This document shows, piece after piece, positions 1-8,140 of a DNA stretch of 25,920 nt; position 1 is the stretch's first letter, and each line of letters begins with the position of its first letter. The translations under genes were made by a program, and so were the position numbers. The notes under the pieces were generated by a model. The model saw only the letters and a program-made list of their open reading frames with translations. It searched no databases and was not told the DNA's origin. The DNA comes from JTS-RE9 sp964649195 (GTDB taxonomy: Bacteria; Planctomycetota; Phycisphaerae; Phycisphaerales; Phycisphaeraceae), in assembly GCA_964649195.1 (NCBI GenBank), contig CAZYPK010000065.1:1-25920 (forward strand), written 5' to 3'.

Positions 1-406
1 GTGATAACGGAAAAGAGACGTTTGGAAAAGTTCTCAGGCTCCGGGCGGGGCTTAATCCCGAATTCAGGTTGTCAGGTCATCCCCAGACTTACGCCTTGCT
101 CCTCGGACGAATCTGTCATGTCAAACCCCGCCCGACTGTCAGGATGACAGCATTGCCCCCGCCAATTTTTGCCGTCCGCCACCGCTGATTCATCATAATC
201 ATCTCCCATTACACGCCTTACGCATCCATCCCCCGCCACCCCTCTCCGGCACTGCCATTGCAACGACAATCGCACGTCGCCCTGCAAAGCCGCCGGACAT
301 CCCCCGGGGGGACAGTTCCCATAGGCTGCCTGCAAGCGACCCGTGCCCGATTCCCCCTAGGCCCCAGGCCCTCATCCCTAGGCCCTATTATTCAGGAGCA
401 TTCCCC
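1..406. other. Intergenic region upstream of groEL1
   Basis: No convincing gene was seen in these 406 bases. A GC-rich inverted pair (CGGGCGGGG at 42-50, CCCCGCCCG at 126-134) encloses about 75 nt, and a small hairpin (CTGTCA-GGA-TGACAG, 136-150) follows it. The stretch at 41-73 resembles 8114-8142, so it is one copy of a dispersed GC-rich repeat. A tandem array of 7-nt units lies at 355-389. The groEL1 ribosome binding site GGAG is at 395-398, eight bases before the ATG. No CIRCE operator (TTAGCACTC/GAGTGCTAA) and no good sigma70 promoter was found. Confidence 0.6.
355..389. repeat. Tandem heptamer array (CCCTAGG-type)
   Basis: Five consecutive 7-nt units run exactly in register: CCCTAGG, CCCCAGG, CCCTCAT, CCCTAGG, CCCTATT. 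The array ends six bases before the groEL1 Shine-Dalgarno sequence, so it would lie in the groEL1 leader. It has the same 7-nt period as several other intergenic arrays in this window but a different unit sequence, and it has no obvious inverted partner. Confidence 0.6.
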
Positions 407-2083
407 ATGGCCGTGAAAGACCTTGCCTTCGATGCCAAAGCCCGCCAGTCCCTTCTCGCCGGCGTTGAAAAGCTCGCCGCCGCCGTCAAATCGACCCTTG
501 GCCCGCGTGGCCGCAATGCCGTGCTCGACAAAAGCTGGGGCGTGCCCACCGTGACCAAGGACGGTGTCAGCGTCGCGGAAGAGATCGAACTGAAAGATAA
601 AATCGAAAACATGGGCGCCCAGCTTGTCAAGGAAGCCGCCTCCAAGACCAGCGACAAGGCCGGCGACGGCACCACCACTGCCACCGTCCTGGCCGAGGCC
701 CTCTTCAAGTCCGGCCTGCGCCACATCGCCGCCGGCGTCGATAGCATGGCCCTGGTCCGCGGCATCCGCAAGGGTGTCAACACCGCCATGGAATCCATCA
801 AGAAACTCGCCAAGCCCATCGATGTCTCCAGCAAGAAGGACATCGAGAACGTCGCCACCATCAGCGCCAACAACGACCGCGAGGTCGGCAAAATCATGGC
901 CGACGCCTTCATGAAGGTCGGCAAGGACGGCGTCATCACCGTCGAGGAAGGCAAAGCCCTCGAAACTTATGTTGACGTTGTTGAAGGCATGCAGTTCGAC
1001 CGCGGCTACCTCAGCCCTAACTTCGTCACCAACACCGAAGAGATGACCGTCCAGCTTGAAAAATGCCTGGTCCTCATCTACGAGGAAAAGATCACTTCCG
1101 TCCAGAAACTGGTGCCGCTGCTTGAGAAGGTGCAGCAGGCCAAGCGTCCGCTCCTGATCATTGCCGAGGATATTGAAGGCGAAGCGCTGGCCGCGCTGGT
1201 CATCAACAAGCTGCGCGGCGTGCTCAACGTCTGTGCGGTCAAAGCCCCCGGCTACGGCGACCGCCGCAAGGCCATGCTCGAAGATATCGCCATCCTCACC
1301 GGCGGCCAGGCCATCATGAAGGACCTGGGCATCGAGCTCGACAAGGTCGAAATCAAACAGCTCGGCATCGCCAAGAAAATCGAGATCGATGCGGACAACA
1401 CCACCATCATCGAAGGTGCCGGCAAGACCGAAGCGATCCAAGGCCGCATCACGCAGATCCGTAACGAAATCGAAGTCACCACCAGCGAATACGACCGCGA
1501 AAAACTCCAGGAACGCCTGGCCAAACTCGCAGGCGGCGTGGCGCAGATCAATGTCGGTGCTGCTTCCGAAAGCGAACTGAAGGAAAAGAAAGCCCGCGTC
1601 GAGGATGCACTCCATGCAACCCGCGCCGCAGTGGCCGAAGGCATCGTCCCCGGCGGCGGCGTCAGCTTCATCCGTGCGATCGAAGCCGTCAAAAAGATTC
1701 AACTCGAAAACAGCGATGAACAGGCTGGCGTGAGCGTCGTGATCGATGCTCTTTCTGTGCCGCTCTGGACCATCGCCGACAACGCTGGCGAGCGCGGCTC
1801 GGTCGTCGTCCGCAAGGTGCAGGCCGGCAAAGGCAGCTTCGGCTTCAACGCCCTGAGCCTGGAATACACCGACCTGCTGGCCGAAGGCGTCATCACCCCG
1901 ACCAAGGTCGATCGCACTGCCCTGGAAAACGCTTCCAGCGTCGCGACCCTCCTGCTCACCTGCGATTGTGTGATCACCGAAGCCCCCAAGGAAGAAGAAG
2001 CCGGCGGCGACCATGACCACCACCACGACCACGGCGGCGGCATGGGTGGTATGGGCGGCATGGGTGGCATGGGTGGGTTCTAA
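407..2083 (+). CDS. groEL: 60-kDa chaperonin GroEL, copy 1 (His-rich and GGM tail)
   Basis: This is a cytosolic group I chaperonin that folds proteins in an ATP-driven double ring capped by GroES. At 558 aa it is slightly longer than the usual 540-550. The ATP-site motif GDGTTT is at residues 86-91, and the late equatorial motif EDALHATRAAVAEG, which carries the catalytic Asp, is intact. The C-terminus has a His-rich run (DHDHHHDH) followed by repeated GGM units ending in GGF. GGM tails are normal inside GroEL rings; the added histidines recall the His-rich tails of some GroEL1 paralogues and could bind metal (inference). The start is set by GGAG at 395-398. Unlike the usual groES-groEL order, groES lies downstream and is separated from this gene by an A/T-rich ORF. 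Confidence 0.97.
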   Translation: MAVKDLAFDAKARQSLLAGVEKLAAAVKSTLGPRGRNAVLDKSWGVPTVTKDGVSVAEEIELKDKIENMGAQLVKEAASKTSDKAGDGTTTATVLAEALFKSGLRHIAAGVDSMALVRGIRKGVNTAMESIKKLAKPIDVSSKKDIENVATISANNDREVGKIMADAFMKVGKDGVITVEEGKALETYVDVVEGMQFDRGYLSPNFVTNTEEMTVQLEKCLVLIYEEKITSVQKLVPLLEKVQQAKRPLLIIAEDIEGEALAALVINKLRGVLNVCAVKAPGYGDRRKAMLEDIAILTGGQAIMKDLGIELDKVEIKQLGIAKKIEIDADNTTIIEGAGKTEAIQGRITQIRNEIEVTTSEYDREKLQERLAKLAGGVAQINVGAASESELKEKKARVEDALHATRAAVAEGIVPGGGVSFIRAIEAVKKIQLENSDEQAGVSVVIDALSVPLWTIADNAGERGSVVVRKVQAGKGSFGFNALSLEYTDLLAEGVITPTKVDRTALENASSVATLLLTCDCVITEAPKEEEAGGDHDHHHDHGGGMGGMGGMGGMGGF

Positions 2084-2088
2084 GCGAT

Positions 2089-2523
2089 GTGAAATGGACA
2101 CTCATGGACTTCTTGTCATCCGAGTTCGTGAAGTTGACCATGCCTTTATTGGCAGCGGTCATCGCTTGGTACATCAATGAACATCGAAAGCGTGCCTGGG
2201 AAGAGTATGTTCGAAAGGAACAGGGGTATCGTGAGTTGCTTAATGCATTACGTGGCTTTTATGCACAATCAGAGGACGCTGTTAGCAAGCAGAGATTTTT
2301 GGATCAAGTGAATCAGTGTTGGCTTTACTGTCCCGATGAAGTGATACGCGCTGCATACGCGTTTTTATACACCGTCAAGGTAGGTGCCGAATCGTCGGAA
2401 TCGAATAAATCAATTGCATGCGGTAATTTAGTTGCCGCCATTAGAACTGACATGCTGAAACGCAGAATAGTTGCGAAAACGAAACTGACTGGTAGAGATT
2501 TTGAACATTTTCGTTCTACCTAA
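2089..2523 (+). CDS. Hypothetical small membrane-anchored protein, A/T-rich
   Basis: I do not recognise this 144-aa protein. The N-terminus has one likely membrane segment at residues 14-30 (FVKLTMPLLAAVIAWYI), followed by a basic stretch (EHRKRAW) and a largely helical, charged body. That layout suggests an N-terminal anchor with a cytoplasmic domain. The start could be GTG at 2089 or ATG at 2104; neither has a strong ribosome binding site. The GTG lies only 5 nt after the groEL1 stop, so translational coupling is possible. Base and codon use differ sharply from the neighbours: codons such as TTA, ATT, AGA and AAT are common here and rare in groEL and groES. This suggests a horizontally acquired insertion that split a chaperonin operon. 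Function is unknown. Confidence 0.7.
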   Translation: MKWTLMDFLSSEFVKLTMPLLAAVIAWYINEHRKRAWEEYVRKEQGYRELLNALRGFYAQSEDAVSKQRFLDQVNQCWLYCPDEVIRAAYAFLYTVKVGAESSESNKSIACGNLVAAIRTDMLKRRIVAKTKLTGRDFEHFRST

Positions 2524-2604
2524 TACTGGTGACTGGCAACATGTACGGGCCTTTCAGGCCAAGAGTATTGAAACAGGAACAACGTTTACTCGGAGACAAC
2601 ATAC

Positions 2605-2895
2605 ATGAACATCAAACCCCTCGATGACAGAATTCTCGTGAAGCCTGAAGAGGCCGAAGCCAAGACCGCCAGCGGCATTTTTCTGCCGGAAGGCGCCAAG
2701 GAAAAGCCGATGATGGGCAAGATCGTCGCCACCGGGCCAGGCAAGCTGACCGATGATGGCAAGCGGGCCGCGCCGAGCATCAAGAAGGGCGACACCGTCG
2801 TCTATGGCAAATACGCCGGCACCGAAATCGAACTCGACGGCAGGAAGCACCTGATCATGAAGGAAGGCGAGCTTCTTGGCGTGATTGAGCGGTAA
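2605..2895 (+). CDS. groES: 10-kDa co-chaperonin GroES
   Basis: GroES is the heptameric lid of the GroEL ring. The 96-aa length is typical. It begins with the family signature (IKPLDDRILVKP), the mobile loop that contacts GroEL is at about residues 17-33 (EAEAKTASGIFLPEG), and the C-terminal strand HLIMKEGELLGVIE is standard. GGAG at 2592-2595 lies nine bases before the ATG. The gene is on the same strand as both groEL copies, and the next gene, groEL2, follows after a spacer filled by an A/T-rich hairpin element. It presumably serves one or both GroEL paralogues. Confidence 0.97.
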   Translation: MNIKPLDDRILVKPEEAEAKTASGIFLPEGAKEKPMMGKIVATGPGKLTDDGKRAAPSIKKGDTVVYGKYAGTEIELDGRKHLIMKEGELLGVIER

Positions 2896-2915
2896 GTCAG
2901 AAAGGCAGGAAGGCG

Positions 2916-3042
2916 AATACTTATTATTTAATACTTATTACTTAATAGTTATTTCAGAGGGCGCAGCCACGCACGATGCCGCCCCTGACGCCGCCTTCTT
3001 CCGATATAGCCAATAAGTATTAAGTATTAAATAATAAGTATT
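2916..3042. repeat. A/T-rich heptad inverted repeat, copy 1 (groES-groEL2 spacer)
   Basis: The left arm starts at 2916 and is built of 7-nt units (TAATACT, TATTATT, TAATACT, TATTACT, TAATAGT). The right arm, ending at 3042, is its reverse complement. The outermost 22 positions pair perfectly and pairing continues imperfectly to about 40 nt. The loop is about 45 nt and GC-rich. The arms begin 20 nt after the groES stop and end 37 nt before the groEL2 ATG, so the transcript would carry a long A-U stem between the two cistrons. The outer flanks (AAGGCG left, CCTTTT right) are also inverted. Related copies lie at 6671-6785 and 20756-20910. Confidence 0.85.
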
Positions 3043-3079
3043 AGCCTTTTCCCATTCCAAACCCAACCCAGGTACAAAC

Positions 3080-4693
<1,614 letters not shown>

Positions 4694-4733
4694 GACATTG
4701 GCCGGGGGGCCAAGGGCGCGGATATGATTGGAG

Positions 4734-4764
4734 GGCTTCAACGATCCATTCGTTGAGGCCTTTT
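4734..4764 (+). terminator. Rho-independent terminator after groEL2
   Basis: An 11-bp stem (GGCTTCAACGA at 4734-4744 with TCGTTGAGGCC at 4750-4760, one G-U pair) has a 5-nt loop and is followed by TTTT, then GATCTTTT. It lies 41 nt after the groEL2 stop on the same strand and separates the groE cluster from the next gene. Confidence 0.75.
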
Positions 4765-4800
4765 GATCTTTTCATCCTCCGTGTGGCGGGAGTGTTGATT

Positions 4801-5073
4801 ATGGAAGTTTCATTGATTGATTTGACGCCGTTGGCGCAACTGGTGCTGGAGCAGCACGCCGGGCGGCCCGAGACGGTGTTCTATGCCTTCGAGGCTTTGG
4901 GTTCAGCGGCGGGTGAGAATGATTTTCGACGGCTCGACCAAGCCTACCAGGAGCTTGAGGAACGGGGCCTGATGGCGCGGACGAAGCATGTGGTCACCTT
5001 TTTCGGTCACTCGGCGCGGCTGCATCAATTGACTCCATTGGGACGCGATCTGGCGCGGGAGGCCGCCGCGTGA
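4801..5073 (+). CDS. Hypothetical protein, possible winged-helix fold
   Basis: This 90-aa protein has no family I can name with confidence. The alternation of helices with a terminal beta-type segment (AYQELEERGLMARTKHVVTFFGHSARLHQLTPLGRDLARE) resembles winged-helix proteins, in which 'L.ERGL' precedes the wing and 'LTPLGR.LA' is a common last helix. The start is the ATG at 4801, with GGGAG at 4788-4792 at good spacing; an upstream in-frame extension runs into the terminator. Its last four bases overlap the start of the next gene (ATGA-like GTGA arrangement), so the two are probably co-translated. It may be a small regulator or a subunit of a two-protein module. Confidence 0.65.
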   Translation: MEVSLIDLTPLAQLVLEQHAGRPETVFYAFEALGSAAGENDFRRLDQAYQELEERGLMARTKHVVTFFGHSARLHQLTPLGRDLAREAAA

Positions 5074-5375
5074 GCACCGATCCGCCGTTTTTGACGGACC
5101 TGTTGTCGCAGCTTCAGCAGTTCGCCCTGACGCACCGGGTGCCGCCGGAGGACGTGGTCGTTCGTCTCACGCTGGCGGATGGAAGTTCGTTCCGCCTGGC
5201 CTGTCTTGCCGAGACCCCGGCGTCGGGCCCCCATCGCTGGGGCATGCTGCATCTGGCCGAGAAAGAGCGTGCGAAAGCAATCGCGGTGCGGGAGTCGCAC
5301 ATCCTCAAAGCCGAGTTCGACCTCGCTCCGGTCGTTCGAAAACCCATCGGTTTCCAGGCGGAAACGGATCCCTGA
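5070..5375 (+). CDS. Hypothetical protein overlapping the preceding gene
   Basis: I do not recognise this 101-aa protein. It starts with GTG at 5070 inside the last codons of the preceding gene (GTGA overlap), which is strong evidence for an operon and for this start. The sequence looks soluble, with an N-terminal helix (FLTDLLSQLQQFALTHRV) followed by beta-type segments (EDVVVRLTLADGSSFRLACL). There is no signal peptide or membrane segment. It lies between groEL2 and dnaJ, but nothing in the sequence ties it to chaperone function. Confidence 0.6.
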   Translation: MSTDPPFLTDLLSQLQQFALTHRVPPEDVVVRLTLADGSSFRLACLAETPASGPHRWGMLHLAEKERAKAIAVRESHILKAEFDLAPVVRKPIGFQAETDP

Positions 5376-5380
5376 GAAAC

Positions 5381-5497
5381 CATCTCAAAACCGGAGCGGA
5401 CCGTGGATCACGATGGCGCCGATGGAACCATGTGAGACGCAGGCGTCCGCGCCATCCGTGTGATCCGTGGTTCAATGGCCCTTGTTTTTGAGACAGT
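5381..5497. repeat. Composite inverted repeat upstream of dnaJ
   Basis: The left side (5381-5425) contains CATCTCAAAA, then CCGTGGATCACGATGGCGC. The right side (5443-5497) contains the reverse complements in mirrored order: GCGCCATCCGTGTGATCC, CCGTGG, and TTTTTGAGACAG. The two sides are therefore diverged inverted copies around a short centre. The GC part shows a loose 8-nt rhythm on the minus strand (ACGGATCA, CACGGATG, GCGCGGAC). The element fills the spacer between the 101-aa gene and dnaJ, and its right edge is only a few bases before the dnaJ ATG. Confidence 0.6.
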
Positions 5498-5502
5498 TCT
5501 TC

Positions 5503-6642
5503 ATGGCCACTCAAAGAGACTACTACGAAATCCTCTCCGTCGAGCGCACCGCGTCCGGTGATACGATCAAGAGCGCCTATCGCAAGCTGGCCATGAAGTA
5601 TCACCCGGACCGCAACCCGGATGACAAGGAGGCCGAGACGAAGTTCAAGGAGGCGGCCGAGGCTTATGAGGTGCTCAGCGACGGCGACAAGCGGCAGCTT
5701 TACGACCGCCACGGACACGCGGGGCTGCGCGGCAGCACCGGCCACGACTTCTCGCACATGGACAGCGGCGACATCTTCTCCATGTTCGAGGATGTGCTCG
5801 GCTCCATGTTCGGCGGTGGTCGCCAGCGCAGCAGCAACGGGGCGCGGCGCGGTGCCAGCCTCGAAACCATCATCGAGATCACGCTCGAAGATGTGGCCAA
5901 CGGCGTCGAGCGCGAGATTCAGTTCACCCGCATGGACCACTGCGGAACCTGCTCCGGCAGCGGCGCGAAACCCGGCAGCAAGCCGCAGACCTGCCTGACC
6001 TGCGGCGGGACCGGCAAGGTGCAGCAGGCGGGCTTCGGCGGCATGTTCCGCATGGTGAGCAACTGTCCCGCTTGCAGCGGCGCGGGCACGATCGTCAAGG
6101 ACAAATGCGGCGACTGTCGCGGCACCGGCAAGCAGCCCAAGAACCGCGTGCTGACCGTGAAGATTCCCGCAGGCATCCACGACGGCCAGGCGGTGCGCGT
6201 GCAGGGCGAAGGCGAGCCTGGCGATCGCGGTGGGCCGCGCGGCGACCTGCATGTGGGCGTGCGCATCGCGGAACACAAGCTGTTTCAAAGGCAGGATGAC
6301 GACCTGATCATGCGTATGCCGGTGAGCTTCACACAGGCGGCGCTGGGCGCGAAGGTGAAGGTGGCGTCGCTCGACAGCGAGGAACCGGAGGCGATCACCA
6401 TCAAGCCCGGCACGCAGCATGGCGAGCAGTATCGGCTGCGCGGCAAGGGATTGCCGAATCTTCGCAGCGGACGGCGGGGTGACATGATCGTGGTGCTGCT
6501 CATCGAGGTGCCCACGAAGCTGACGAAGAAGCAGGAGGAACTGCTGCGCGAATTTGCGGAGACGGAGAATCACGAGGTGCTGCCGCATAACAAGAGTTTT
6601 TGGGAGAAGGTGAAGGATTATCTGGGATCGATTTTCTGGTGA
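5503..6642 (+). CDS. dnaJ: Chaperone protein DnaJ
   Basis: DnaJ is an Hsp40 co-chaperone that delivers clients to DnaK and stimulates its ATPase. The 379-aa length is standard. The J-domain spans about residues 1-70 with the essential HPD triad at 34-36 (KYHPDRNP). A short G/F region follows (around GSMFGGGRQRSS). Four CxxCxGxG zinc motifs begin at residue 147 (CGTCSGSG, CLTCGGTG, CPACSGAG, CGDCRGTG), and the two beta-sandwich substrate-binding domains come next. I take the ATG at 5503 because MATQRDYYEIL is the classical start; the upstream in-frame GTG at 5467 would add an atypical leader inside the repeat. Its partner grpE is the next gene downstream, whereas dnaK is absent from this window. 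Confidence 0.97.
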   Translation: MATQRDYYEILSVERTASGDTIKSAYRKLAMKYHPDRNPDDKEAETKFKEAAEAYEVLSDGDKRQLYDRHGHAGLRGSTGHDFSHMDSGDIFSMFEDVLGSMFGGGRQRSSNGARRGASLETIIEITLEDVANGVEREIQFTRMDHCGTCSGSGAKPGSKPQTCLTCGGTGKVQQAGFGGMFRMVSNCPACSGAGTIVKDKCGDCRGTGKQPKNRVLTVKIPAGIHDGQAVRVQGEGEPGDRGGPRGDLHVGVRIAEHKLFQRQDDDLIMRMPVSFTQAALGAKVKVASLDSEEPEAITIKPGTQHGEQYRLRGKGLPNLRSGRRGDMIVVLLIEVPTKLTKKQEELLREFAETENHEVLPHNKSFWEKVKDYLGSIFW

Positions 6643-6670
6643 GAACGGAGGAAGATATGCGAAAAAGGCG

Positions 6671-6785
6671 AATACTTATTATTTAATACTTATTACTTAA
6701 TGGTTATTTCGGAGTGTCGCGTGCGGTGAACGGCAGCCTTTGCTCGCAATAAGTAATAAGCATTAAGTATTAAATAATAAGTATT
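6671..6785. repeat. A/T-rich heptad inverted repeat, copy 2 (dnaJ-grpE spacer)
   Basis: This has the same architecture as the element at 2916-3042. The left arm starts at 6671 and its first 22 nt pair perfectly with the end of the right arm at 6785; beyond that, the pairing is imperfect. The arms again follow a 7-nt period of TAATACT/TATTACT type. The loop sequence is unrelated to that of copy 1. The element starts 28 nt after the dnaJ stop and ends 32 nt before the grpE ATG. The left flank AAAAAGGCG and right flank GTCTTTTCC mirror each other, as in the other copies. Confidence 0.85.
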
Positions 6786-6817
6786 GGTCTTTTCCCCAAC
6801 GTCCAAGGATTCATGCA

Positions 6818-7360
6818 ATGTCCGAACCTGTCAACGACAACAACTCCTCTGACGACGCGGGTTCCATCGATTTCAACGAGGAACTGGAGCGGGCCGATCG
6901 CACGGTGGAGCGGGATCTGGATGAGCTGGCGCAGCAGAACGCGGAGCTTCAGTCCAAGCTGCTGCGGGCCCATGCGGACTACCAGAACTTCGCCCGCCGA
7001 TCGCAGATGAATGTGATGGCCGCGAAGGATCAGCAGACCGGCGAGATGGCCCGCGACTTGCTTCCGGCGCTGGATCAGTTCGACATCGCGCTGTCGGTCG
7101 ATCCGGCCAAAGCGACGGCGAAGAGCCTGCTCGACGGCATCAACATGGTGCGCGACGAGCTGATGCGGTCGCTGGGCAAACACGGCATCACCCGCATCAC
7201 CGCGAAGAAAGGCGACGAGTTCGACCCGACCCGCCACGAAGCGATGATGCGCCAGAAGGCCGATGGCGTCGTGACGAACCACATCGTCGCCCAACTCCAA
7301 CCCGGCTACATGCTCGGCCAGCGCACGCTGCGCCCGGTGAAGGTGAGCGTGGCGGAGTGA
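6818..7360 (+). CDS. grpE: Nucleotide exchange factor GrpE
   Basis: GrpE is the dimeric nucleotide exchange factor for DnaK. The 180-aa length is typical. An acidic N-terminus is followed by a long helix (about residues 20-60, DRTVERDLDELAQQNAELQSKLLRA), then the conserved dimerisation segment (ADYQNFARRSQ) and the C-terminal beta domain (GDEFDPTRHEAMM and VAQLQPGYMLGQRTLRPVKVSVAE). AAGGA at 6805-6809 lies eight bases before the ATG at 6818. It follows dnaJ on the same strand after an intercistronic hairpin element. Confidence 0.95.
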   Translation: MSEPVNDNNSSDDAGSIDFNEELERADRTVERDLDELAQQNAELQSKLLRAHADYQNFARRSQMNVMAAKDQQTGEMARDLLPALDQFDIALSVDPAKATAKSLLDGINMVRDELMRSLGKHGITRITAKKGDEFDPTRHEAMMRQKADGVVTNHIVAQLQPGYMLGQRTLRPVKVSVAE

Positions 7361-7365
7361 AGGAA

Positions 7366-7487
7366 AAGCAGGAAATCAAGAGAGCAGGAAAACAGGAAAT
7401 GAAAGCCATGTGAACCTGCACCACTTCAGACCTCTTGTTTCCGGTTTCCAATGCCTTCATTTCCTGTTTTCATGCTTTCCTGATTTT
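7366..7487. repeat. Composite inverted repeat upstream of the fmdB-like gene
   Basis: The left side has AGGAAATCAAGAGAGCAGG and then AAAACAGGAAATGAAAGCC. The right side has GCCTTCATTTCCTGTTTTC and then GCTTTCCTGATTTTC. The 18-nt block GAAAACAGGAAATGAA with its flanks pairs well across a loop of about 60 nt. Inside the loop, TTGTTTCCGGTTTCC repeats every 7 nt. The element fills the 138-nt spacer between grpE and the zinc-ribbon gene. Confidence 0.6.
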
Positions 7488-7498
7488 CGGAACCCCCC

Positions 7499-7930
7499 AT
7501 GCCCACCTACGACTACCGTTGCGACGCCTGCGGCCACACGTTTGAAGAGTTTCAATCGATGAGCGCCAAGCCTCTGCGCAAATGCCCCAAGTGCAAGAAG
7601 GCGAAACTCAAACGGCTCATCGGCACCGGGGCGGCGGTCATCTTCAAGGGCGGCGGCTTCTGGCAAACCGATTATCGCTCGGAGAATTACAAGGCCGGCG
7701 CGAAGGCGGAGGCTGATGCGGCGAATCCGAAGACGGAGACGAAGAGCGAAGGTTCAAAGAGCGAAACGGGCAAGAGCGACGCCGCGGCCAAGAGCGGAAG
7801 CGCAACGGCCAAGAGCGGAAGCGCAACGGCCAAGAGCGATGCGCCGGCGAAAGCGGAAAGCGCACCCGCGCCCAAACCGGAGCCGCCCAAGCCGGCGGCG
7901 AAGTTGGCGAAGAGCTCGAAAAAGAGTTGA
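7499..7930 (+). CDS. FmdB-family zinc-ribbon protein with low-complexity tail
   Basis: The first 45 residues are a clear FmdB/CxxC_CxxC regulatory zinc ribbon: MPTYDYRCDACGHTFEEFQ, with metal-binding cysteines at 8, 11, 29 and 32 (CDAC and CPKC). The FKGGGFWQTDY segment, common in this family, follows. The rest of the 143 aa is a Lys/Ala/Ser/Glu-rich disordered tail with near-perfect 7-residue repeats (AKSGSAT), encoded by a 21-bp direct repeat at 7787-7807 and 7808-7828. FmdB proteins are described as putative regulators; the precise role here is unknown. It is the last plus-strand gene of the chaperone side and converges with the lipase-like gene. Confidence 0.85.
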   Translation: MPTYDYRCDACGHTFEEFQSMSAKPLRKCPKCKKAKLKRLIGTGAAVIFKGGGFWQTDYRSENYKAGAKAEADAANPKTETKSEGSKSETGKSDAAAKSGSATAKSGSATAKSDAPAKAESAPAPKPEPPKPAAKLAKSSKKS

Positions 7931-7963
7931 CGGAGACGGAAGGGCGTGCCCATATTTTGTGGC

Positions 7964-8124
7964 AAGCCCCGCCCGGCCCCCGGAGCAGGGCGCGGGCCAA
8001 AGGGTGACCGATACGCGGCCCGTTCACGAATCACAACTCGATTTCCGATCCGACTTCACCTTGCAAGCCTGGGATGCTCTGTTCATTGGACACGCTTTGG
8101 CCCGCGCCCTTCCGGGCGGGGCTT
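7964..8124. repeat. GC-rich inverted repeat between convergent genes
   Basis: AAGCCCCGCCCGG and AGGGCGCGGGCCAAAG (left arm, 7964-8002) pair with CTTTGGCCCGCGCCCT and CCGGGCGGGGCTT (right arm, 8095-8124). The left arm has an 8-nt insertion between the two blocks. The loop is about 90 nt. The right arm and its downstream bases (to about 8142) resemble 41-73 at the left edge of the window, so this is a dispersed family. It lies in the 210-nt space between the convergent FmdB-like and lipase-like genes; there is no T-run to suggest an intrinsic terminator. Confidence 0.7.
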
Positions 8125-8140
8125 ATCCCGAACTCAGATT

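Noticed and set aside
299..312. CCCCC/GGGGG palindrome before groEL1
   Set aside because: It is a homopolymeric run with no loop; too simple to assign a function.
1..406. CIRCE/HrcA operator upstream of groEL1
   Set aside because: No TTAGCACTC/GAGTGCTAA pair or close variant is present here or before groES, groEL2, dnaJ or grpE.
392..2101. Long minus-strand open frame opposite groEL1
   Set aside because: It is the antisense shadow of a clear groEL gene in GC-rich DNA; its translation is low-complexity and has no family features. The same holds for the minus frame at 3041-4741 opposite groEL2.
2548..2560. Short hairpin GGCCT-TTC-AGGCC before groES
   Set aside because: The 5-bp stem with no U-run is too weak to call a terminator.
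5305..6588. 427-codon minus-strand open frame opposite dnaJ
   Set aside because: The J-domain and zinc motifs on the plus strand settle the coding strand.
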